Below are positions 59,406 through 64,000 of a DNA stretch of 64,000 bases, one piece after another. Both the position numbers and the translations under genes were made by a program. The first letter of the stretch is position 1. Each line of letters opens with the position of its first letter. The notes beneath the pieces are model-generated. The model saw only the letters and a list, made by a program, of their open reading frames with translations. It made no database searches and had not been told where the DNA came from. This DNA is from Streptomyces sp. HmicA12 (lineage in GTDB: Bacteria; Actinomycetota; Actinomycetes; Streptomycetales; Streptomycetaceae): NCBI RefSeq assembly GCF_000373565.1, contig NZ_KB891852.1:62001-126000 (forward strand), in the 5' to 3' direction.

Positions 59406-61127
59406 GTGACCACTCCTGCCACCACGCTTGCTCACCGAAGCGTGTTCTCCGTGCCCGATGCCACGCTGCTCGACACCGTCCGCTGGGTGTCCGGCGCCTG
59501 GCTGAAGAAGAAGTTCCCGCGCACCGCCGTCGAGCTGGGCACGGGCCAGCACACCTTGGACGATGGGGCGTCTCTGCTCTCCCAGGCCGCGTACGACGAC
59601 GGCGGCGCCGAGTACGCGACCCGGTTGCAGCTCCGTGAGGACAGGCCGGATGCCACCTGGCGCACCACCGTGACGGCCGTCCGCTCCACCGACCGCGAGT
59701 CCGGCACCGTGTGCGTCGACCTGGAGTGCTTCCCGAACACGGGGCCCATGCCGCGCACCGGTAAGCCGAACCTCGTACGGGACCTGGTCCGCGAGCTGGA
59801 GCCGTACGACGGCATGTCGCGCTTGTCGGGGAACGCGCTCCGTGTCACCGGGAGCCACGTCGACCGGCTCATCGACAAGCTGTGCGACCCCGAGCGCGTG
59901 ATGCCCACGGTGGTGGCGGCCCGGCCGGCATTGGCTGACCCCCTGTGGTCGAAGCGGGTGTCGTCGACGATGCAGCAGCTCGCCGGGGACGCGTCCACGT
60001 ACCTGCTGTGGGACGTCGAGGCGGTCGACGCGTTCCGTGAGGCCATCGGGCACGATCACCGGGTCGGTCTGGGCGCGGTGCGCACCTTCCTGCCTGGCGT
60101 CGACCCTGCATGGGTGCCGGACGCGGCACGGCACCGGGTGCTGGGCCCCGCACGGTGGATGAACCCTGCCGACTCCGCATGGAACGGTGTGGCCCGCCGG
60201 GTCCACGCGCTCGCCCTGGAGCGGCCGTTGCCGTCTGCCCTGTCGGCGGTGACGTTCCCGGACCGGGTCGCCGAGCAGCACCGGCAGGAGCGGCGCGAGT
60301 CCATCGACAAGGCCCGCCAGTTGGCCGAGGCGATCCCATCGCAGCGCACGGCCGAGCACGACGAGGAGCTGCGCGCCGAGGTCGCCCTGTTGAACGGGCT
60401 TCTGGGCCAGGCCGACAAGGAGCTCGGGGAGCTGTCGCGGTCGGTGGAGCTCGCGGAGCGGGCGAGCACGTCGGCACAGGAGCAGCTCCGCACCGTCGCG
60501 GCCGAGCGGGACAGCGAGGTCGAGGACCACTTGGAGACGCTGGACGCCTTGCAGCAGGCCCGGGCGGAAGCGGACCGGCTCCGGGTGCTGTTGCTGCGTC
60601 AGGGGCGCTCCCAGGACGTTGCAGAGGCCGCAGAAGGCCTTCCGGGGATTCCTGGCTCGTTCGAGGAGCTGTGGGAGCGTCTGGGGGAGCTGGAGGGCGT
60701 CACGGTCACCGCAGACCCGGAGACGGCGGTCGCCCTGGACGAGCACACCCTGTCGCGTACGTGGGCGGCGAAGTGCTGGTCTGCGCTGGTGTCGCTGGAC
60801 TCGTACGCCACGGCGGCCCGCGAGGGGTTCCAGGGTGGCTTCTACCAGTTCTGCACGACGCCGCCGCCCGGGGCAAAGCCGTACCCGCGTAAGCAGCTCG
60901 CGATGGCGGAGAGCGGCAAGACGATGGGCCAGTACGGGGACGAGCGGCAGTTCCCGGGCCTGGACGGCGAGCGCGTCGAGATGCAGGCGCACTTGAAGAT
61001 CGGCGGGGGCCGGATCGCACCGCGGCTGTACTTCCTGGACGCGGTGAAGGAGAGCCAGGGGCCGAATGCCGGCCGTCTGGTCGTGGGGTACGTGGGCGAG
61101 CACCTGACGAACCAGCAGACGAACTAG
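59406..61127 (+). CDS. Coiled-coil protein with conserved-looking C-terminal domain (573 aa)
   Basis: GTG start. N-terminal domain (about 1-290) begins PDATLLDTVRWVSGAWLKKKFPR. A coiled coil spans about 295-400 (HDEELRAEVALLNGLLGQADKELGELSRSVELAER). The C-terminal domain (about 440-573) ends IGGGRIAPRLYFLDAVKESQ..GRLVVGYVGEHL, a pattern I associate with large Streptomyces hypothetical proteins. Two sensor or effector domains joined by a coil is a design frequent among defence proteins, but no catalytic motif is visible. Stands alone between two terminators/promoters. Confidence 0.6.
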   Translation: MTTPATTLAHRSVFSVPDATLLDTVRWVSGAWLKKKFPRTAVELGTGQHTLDDGASLLSQAAYDDGGAEYATRLQLREDRPDATWRTTVTAVRSTDRESGTVCVDLECFPNTGPMPRTGKPNLVRDLVRELEPYDGMSRLSGNALRVTGSHVDRLIDKLCDPERVMPTVVAARPALADPLWSKRVSSTMQQLAGDASTYLLWDVEAVDAFREAIGHDHRVGLGAVRTFLPGVDPAWVPDAARHRVLGPARWMNPADSAWNGVARRVHALALERPLPSALSAVTFPDRVAEQHRQERRESIDKARQLAEAIPSQRTAEHDEELRAEVALLNGLLGQADKELGELSRSVELAERASTSAQEQLRTVAAERDSEVEDHLETLDALQQARAEADRLRVLLLRQGRSQDVAEAAEGLPGIPGSFEELWERLGELEGVTVTADPETAVALDEHTLSRTWAAKCWSALVSLDSYATAAREGFQGGFYQFCTTPPPGAKPYPRKQLAMAESGKTMGQYGDERQFPGLDGERVEMQAHLKIGGGRIAPRLYFLDAVKESQGPNAGRLVVGYVGEHLTNQQTN

Positions 61128-61208
61128 GCGCAGGCCCGCGCGGACAGTACAGGGGACGTCGCAGGGGGATGGGGGGAGCGGATTTTTCGGGAACCCCTAC
61201 CCCCATCA

Positions 61209-61226
61209 TGACGGGTCCTGTAATAT
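61209..61226 (+). promoter_or_regulatory. Promoter-like box upstream of leader copy 3
   Basis: TGACGGGTCCTGTAATAT; -10 TAATAT. No clear -35. A box of the same kind in reverse orientation lies at 61144-61160 (minus strand GACGTCCCCTGTACTGT). Confidence 0.5.
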
Positions 61227-61235
61227 CTGAGGTGT

Positions 61236-61280
61236 TGGCGGAGAGCGACCGCCATCGACCTGAACCGAAAGGGGACCCCT
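61236..61280 (+). promoter_or_regulatory. Conserved hairpin leader, copy 3
   Basis: TGGCGG-AGAGCGA-CCGCCA (61236-61254), then TCGACCTGAACCGAAAGGGG and the GTG at 61281. Confidence 0.75.
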
Positions 61281-61700
61281 GTGTCCATCACCATCGACCT
61301 GCACAACGTCGAGACCCTCACGAAGCTGTACGGGCCGCTGCGCACCGTCCTGGACCACACGGGCAACACCGACGTGGCGGCCGAACTCGACGACGTGTAC
61401 TCGCTGGAAGTCCTGGGCGGGAAGACGCTGCGCGAGTCCGTCATCAACTCCACGACCGGCCCCGTCCTGATCATCCGGGCCGTTGAGTACATCGACCCCG
61501 TGGAGCGCACCACCCGGTACGCCGTCGAAGCGTGGAACGTCACCGGGTTCCGCACCGTCGACCACGACGTCCGCTTGGTCATCGAGTCCGAGTACGAGCG
61601 GCAGGTGTGCGCCGAGTTCGCCCGCCCGACCCTGCCCGTGGGCCGCGCGCGGTTCGTCGGCGGCATGGCGACCTTCTACGACTCCACCGACCTGATCTGA
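61281..61700 (+). CDS. Hypothetical protein under leader control (139 aa)
   Basis: GTG start fixed by the leader. Alpha/beta composition: helical N-terminus (VETLTKLYGPLRTVLDHTG), then beta-rich (GPVLIIRAVEYIDPVERTTRYAVEAWNVTGFRTVDHDVRLVIESE). No family recognised. First gene of a plus-strand group of small genes up to 63303. Confidence 0.58.
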   Translation: MSITIDLHNVETLTKLYGPLRTVLDHTGNTDVAAELDDVYSLEVLGGKTLRESVINSTTGPVLIIRAVEYIDPVERTTRYAVEAWNVTGFRTVDHDVRLVIESEYERQVCAEFARPTLPVGRARFVGGMATFYDSTDLI

Positions 61701-61768
61701 CCTTCCCTCACCCGCCCCGGGGCGCAGGGCCCACCTGTCCTGCGCCCCTCCGTAAAGGAGTCACAGTC

Positions 61769-62257
61769 ATGACCGCACGCAAGCCCCGCACGACCCCGAC
61801 CCCCGCACACCGTCGCGCTCTCCTCGCCTCGCTCGCCGACCCCAAGGGCCGTGTCCCCGGGCACTTCTCGACCCGCGTCCTGGACGCCATCGACCTGGCG
61901 CACTGGGTGACCGAGGTGACCAACGATGGCCGCGCCGCCGCCGGAGCCCGCTGGGCCGGGTACGACGGCCCGACGTTCCTGTCCATCAACTCCCGTGGCC
62001 GTGCCGCGCTGCTCACGGAGGCCGGGCGCACCGCGCTGTACGGCGCCGACGCCGACGGGCGCCTCCCGGCGGGCACCGCGTGGCCGACCGCGCGCACCCT
62101 GCACCGTGACGGCCTGGTCGAGTACCGGGACGCCGACGGAACCGTGCAGACCGGCGACGGTGACGACGGCGTCCGCGGACCCCTGTACGCCCCGTACGTG
62201 ACCGAGTTGGGCCGTCGCCTCACCTCCGGCTTCCCGCAGGCCCACAGAGCCGCCTGA
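61769..62257 (+). CDS. Hypothetical protein, possible winged-helix (162 aa)
   Basis: ATG at 61769 with AAAGGAG. After a disordered start come INSRGRAALLTEAGRTALY and ARTLHRDGLVEYRDADG, which resemble the recognition helix and wing of a small winged-helix protein, and then GPLYAPYVTELGRRL. A DNA-binding role is a guess. Strong terminator follows. Confidence 0.5.
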   Translation: MTARKPRTTPTPAHRRALLASLADPKGRVPGHFSTRVLDAIDLAHWVTEVTNDGRAAAGARWAGYDGPTFLSINSRGRAALLTEAGRTALYGADADGRLPAGTAWPTARTLHRDGLVEYRDADGTVQTGDGDDGVRGPLYAPYVTELGRRLTSGFPQAHRAA

Positions 62258-62267
62258 GCCCTTCCCC

Positions 62268-62300
62268 GGGGCCGCGCCGCCGCCCGCACGGCGCGGCCCC
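62268..62300 (+). terminator. Terminator after the 162-aa gene
   Basis: GGGGCCGCGCCG and CGGCGCGGCCCC form a perfect 12-bp stem with a nine-base loop, 11 nt after the stop. Confidence 0.75.
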
Positions 62301-62340
62301 CGTCCACCCCTGCACCACACCACACACCACGGAGCTACCC

Positions 62341-62631
62341 ATGAAGATCATCCTGGTCATCGACGGCGCCGAGCTGCGCTTCGACCTGACCCCGCCGGAC
62401 CTGCCGTTCGTCCCCGGCGCCACCGTCGAACTCCCCCTGGGCGACGGCGAGGAGCCCCTGACGGCCGAGGTCCGCAACATCGTGATCAGCTACCCCGCCT
62501 CCCACATCGTTCTGGTCTCCACTCCGCGCCCCGGCACGCTGCTGAAGGACCTCCCGGCCCTCCTGGAGCGCAGCGAGTACATCAGCAACGTGACGCTGCG
62601 CCTGCCGGGGTGGGACGAGGACGACCTGTAG
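62341..62631 (+). CDS. Small beta-rich hypothetical protein (96 aa)
   Basis: ATG with ACCACGGAGCTACCC before it (GGAG nine bases away). MKIILVIDGAELRFDLTPPD, then VRNIVISYPASHIVLVSTPRPG suggests a small beta-barrel. No family recognised. Confidence 0.55.
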   Translation: MKIILVIDGAELRFDLTPPDLPFVPGATVELPLGDGEEPLTAEVRNIVISYPASHIVLVSTPRPGTLLKDLPALLERSEYISNVTLRLPGWDEDDL

Positions 62632-62724
62632 CACCGCGCCGGGCGTCCAGCCCGCCCCGTTCCCCCGGGGTCGCACCGCCACCCGTGCGGCGCGCCCCTC
62701 CACCATCCACCGACCGGAGACCCC

Positions 62725-63303
62725 GTGAAGAAGCCCCTGGACGTGAACGAAGCGCTCGCCCTCGTGCGCGAGCAAGTCGCCACCTGGACCGAGAGCATGG
62801 ACGCCAGCATTGCGGGCCGTTACTCACAGACCCTGGGCTGGCAGATCGACCGCTCGGAGGAGCGCGAGAAGACGGCCGAGACGCTGGTGGCGGCCTGGAA
62901 GGCCCTGGACGAGCACCTGACCCGCTCCCAGGGTCAGACCCGCCCCGAGGAATGGCGCGTCGCACCGCTCACCGACGAGCAGTACGCCAGCGCGTTCACC
63001 AAGTGGCCGGAGCTGAACCTGTTCGGCGAGCACTTCGTACGGCAGCTGACCCGCCACCACTCCATCCGGTACGTCCGTGACCTCGCACGCCGCGCGGAGA
63101 GCGGCACAACCACGCTGGCCGAGTTGGCGCACGCGGCGGTCGGCCCCGCGCTCCAGGCGGACGACGAGTGCACGTGCGTCATCAACTGCGCCGAGGACCC
63201 GCGGTCGGGGTGCAGCCTCTCCGGCCGTCGCCACGTCCACCCCCTGACCCAGGGCCAGTACGGGCCGTGCCCCGAGCACCCCGACGCCGAGGGCGACCTG
63301 TAG
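62725..63303 (+). CDS. Hypothetical protein with C-terminal Cys/His cluster (192 aa)
   Basis: GTG start with CCGGAGACC upstream. The first 150 residues are helical (VNEALALVREQVATWTESMD, YVRDLARRAESGTTTLAELAHAAV). The end has CTCVINCAEDPRSGCSLSGRRHVH and CPEH, a probable zinc site. No family recognised. The leader hairpin of the PP-loop gene begins 14 nt after its stop. Confidence 0.55.
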   Translation: MKKPLDVNEALALVREQVATWTESMDASIAGRYSQTLGWQIDRSEEREKTAETLVAAWKALDEHLTRSQGQTRPEEWRVAPLTDEQYASAFTKWPELNLFGEHFVRQLTRHHSIRYVRDLARRAESGTTTLAELAHAAVGPALQADDECTCVINCAEDPRSGCSLSGRRHVHPLTQGQYGPCPEHPDAEGDL

Positions 63304-63316
63304 CCCACATCCAGCC

Positions 63317-63371
63317 GGGGCGGCGGAGAGCGACCGCCGCCCCACCCGACCTGAACCGAAAGGCCCTGCAC
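63317..63371 (+). promoter_or_regulatory. Conserved hairpin leader, copy 4 (intercistronic)
   Basis: GGGGCGGCGG-AGAGCGA-CCGCCGCCCC (63317-63343), a 10-bp stem, then CGACCTGAACCGAAAGG and the GTG at 63372. No promoter box precedes it, so here the element works inside an operon. Confidence 0.75.
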
Positions 63372-64000
63372 GTGGTTGCCACGGCACAGACCCTCTTCGA
63401 GCTGCCCGCACCGGCCGATCCGGCGCCCGCCCCCGCCGAGCCTGCGGGGAAGCGGCCCACCGTCCTGTCGTACGGGCTGGGCGCGGACTCGACCGCGATC
63501 CTCCTCAAGTTCCTCGCCGACCCGGCCGCGTACGGTCTCGAGCCCGCCCTGTCGGACCTGATCGTCGTGCACTCGGTGACCGGCGACGAGTGGCCCGATT
63601 CCCTCTCGTACGTCGACCGCCTGGTGCTGCCGCTGCTCGCGGCCCGGAAGGTGCGCACGGTGCAGATCGCGCGCGGCGGCCGTCGGGACGCCGACGGGGT
63701 GGTGATCCTGGACGACTCCCGTACCCCGCACCGGATCTGGGCGTCGGGGCCGTGGCGGCTGTCAGTGGAGCTCCGCGCGGCCGGCACGGTGCTCCAGATG
63801 GCGAACGGGCGGCGCACGTGCTCAAGTCGGTTCAAGGGTTGGTGCCTTGACGCGTGGGCCGCGTACGAGTTCGGCACGGCCACGTTCCGGCGCGTGATCG
63901 GCTACCACGCGGGGGAGCGCCCCAGGGCGGCGAAGGACTCGGTGATCCAGGAGCGCATCAACCACGACGCCGGGCGCATCGTGTGCGAGCCGTACCACCC
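63372..64000 (+). CDS. PP-loop ATP pyrophosphatase (PAPS-reductase-like), cut by window end
   Basis: GTG start after leader copy 4, then open to the window end (about 209 codons seen). After a Pro/Ala-rich start, TVLSYGLGADSTAILLKFL (about 37-55) is the PP-loop (family form S.GGxDS, here GLGADS). SDLIVVHSVTGDEWPD, RRTCSSRFKGWCLDAW and RVIGYHAGERPRAAKDS follow the PAPS reductase / DndC-like layout. The enzyme adenylates a substrate, often for sulfur transfer to nucleic acid or a cofactor. Such genes occur in actinophages and on Streptomyces plasmids. Whether it belongs to DNA phosphorothioation cannot be told without the downstream genes. Confidence 0.8.
   Translation, partial: MVATAQTLFELPAPADPAPAPAEPAGKRPTVLSYGLGADSTAILLKFLADPAAYGLEPALSDLIVVHSVTGDEWPDSLSYVDRLVLPLLAARKVRTVQIARGGRRDADGVVILDDSRTPHRIWASGPWRLSVELRAAGTVLQMANGRRTCSSRFKGWCLDAWAAYEFGTATFRRVIGYHAGERPRAAKDSVIQERINHDAGRIVCEPYH

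Noticed and set aside
1..64000. CRISPR array, integrase, rRNA or tmRNA
   Set aside because: No regularly spaced repeats, no tyrosine or large serine recombinase motifs and no RNA gene signatures were seen in the window.

Overview
The window is very GC-rich with GTG and TTG starts. It carries families typical of Streptomyces: proteins resembling DUF5753, DUF5999 and DUF6461, an FxLD-type methyltransferase, a single-gene TraB/FtsK conjugation translocase and an IS481 transposase. It is best read as part of a Streptomyces accessory element that mixes tailed-phage head genes with conjugative-plasmid and cargo genes (phage-plasmid, prophage or linear plasmid). I see no integrase, tRNA gene, rRNA, CRISPR array or recognisable replication origin.

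Layout. (1) 1-26.5 kb, minus strand: a head-assembly block. In transcription order it has a Cys-containing hypothetical, a membrane protein, a portal-MuF fusion, a small membrane protein, one enormous polyvalent ORF (DNA methylase, SF2 helicase and many accessory segments; 5,423 codons open), small proteins, a prohead protease fused to a 2H phosphoesterase, and the start of an HK97-type capsid protein. A plus-strand secreted NucA/NucB-type nuclease with its own terminator, plus a DUF6461-like gene, interrupt it. (2) 26.5-38 kb, minus strand: a long run of tightly overlapping cargo genes. These include an ATP-binding anti-sigma-like protein, DUF5999, two small beta-barrel (cupin-like) proteins, a HhH-GPD glycosylase-like protein, a B12-binding radical SAM enzyme, a thymidylate-kinase homologue, a Nudix hydrolase, a PIMT/FxLD-type methyltransferase, an ABC exporter and a DUF5753 protein lacking its DNA-binding half. 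They look like a biosynthetic cassette acting on a nucleotide-like substrate. (3) 38-42.6 kb: regulators (XRE-TPR, WYL), GNAT, glyoxalase-fold protein and a doubly broken IS481 copy. (4) 42.6-49.3 kb: a TraB/FtsK translocase behind a leader peptide and nested hairpins, then membrane, lipo- and hypothetical proteins. (5) 49.3-54 kb, minus strand: the packaging module (terminase large subunit, possible small subunit, HNH nuclease). (6) 54-64 kb: mostly small unknown genes, a truncated ATP-dependent ligase, a coiled-coil protein and a PP-loop ATPase running off the end.

Several regulatory elements recur. Five genes or leaders carry the same RNA leader: a hairpin whose stem sequence changes but whose AGAGCGA loop is constant, followed by ACCTGAACCGAAA. 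A promoter-like box containing TGACG..CTGTA.TAT sits upstream of several of them and of the putative small terminase. A palindrome TTGCnCAATTGnGCAA occurs upstream of the giant gene (twice), inside the protease gene, and in degenerate form upstream of the methyltransferase. The protease C-terminus shares a short acidic motif with three repeats in the giant protein, which suggests a common capsid-targeting tag.

All family calls come from reading motifs in the translated sequence. No database search was run.
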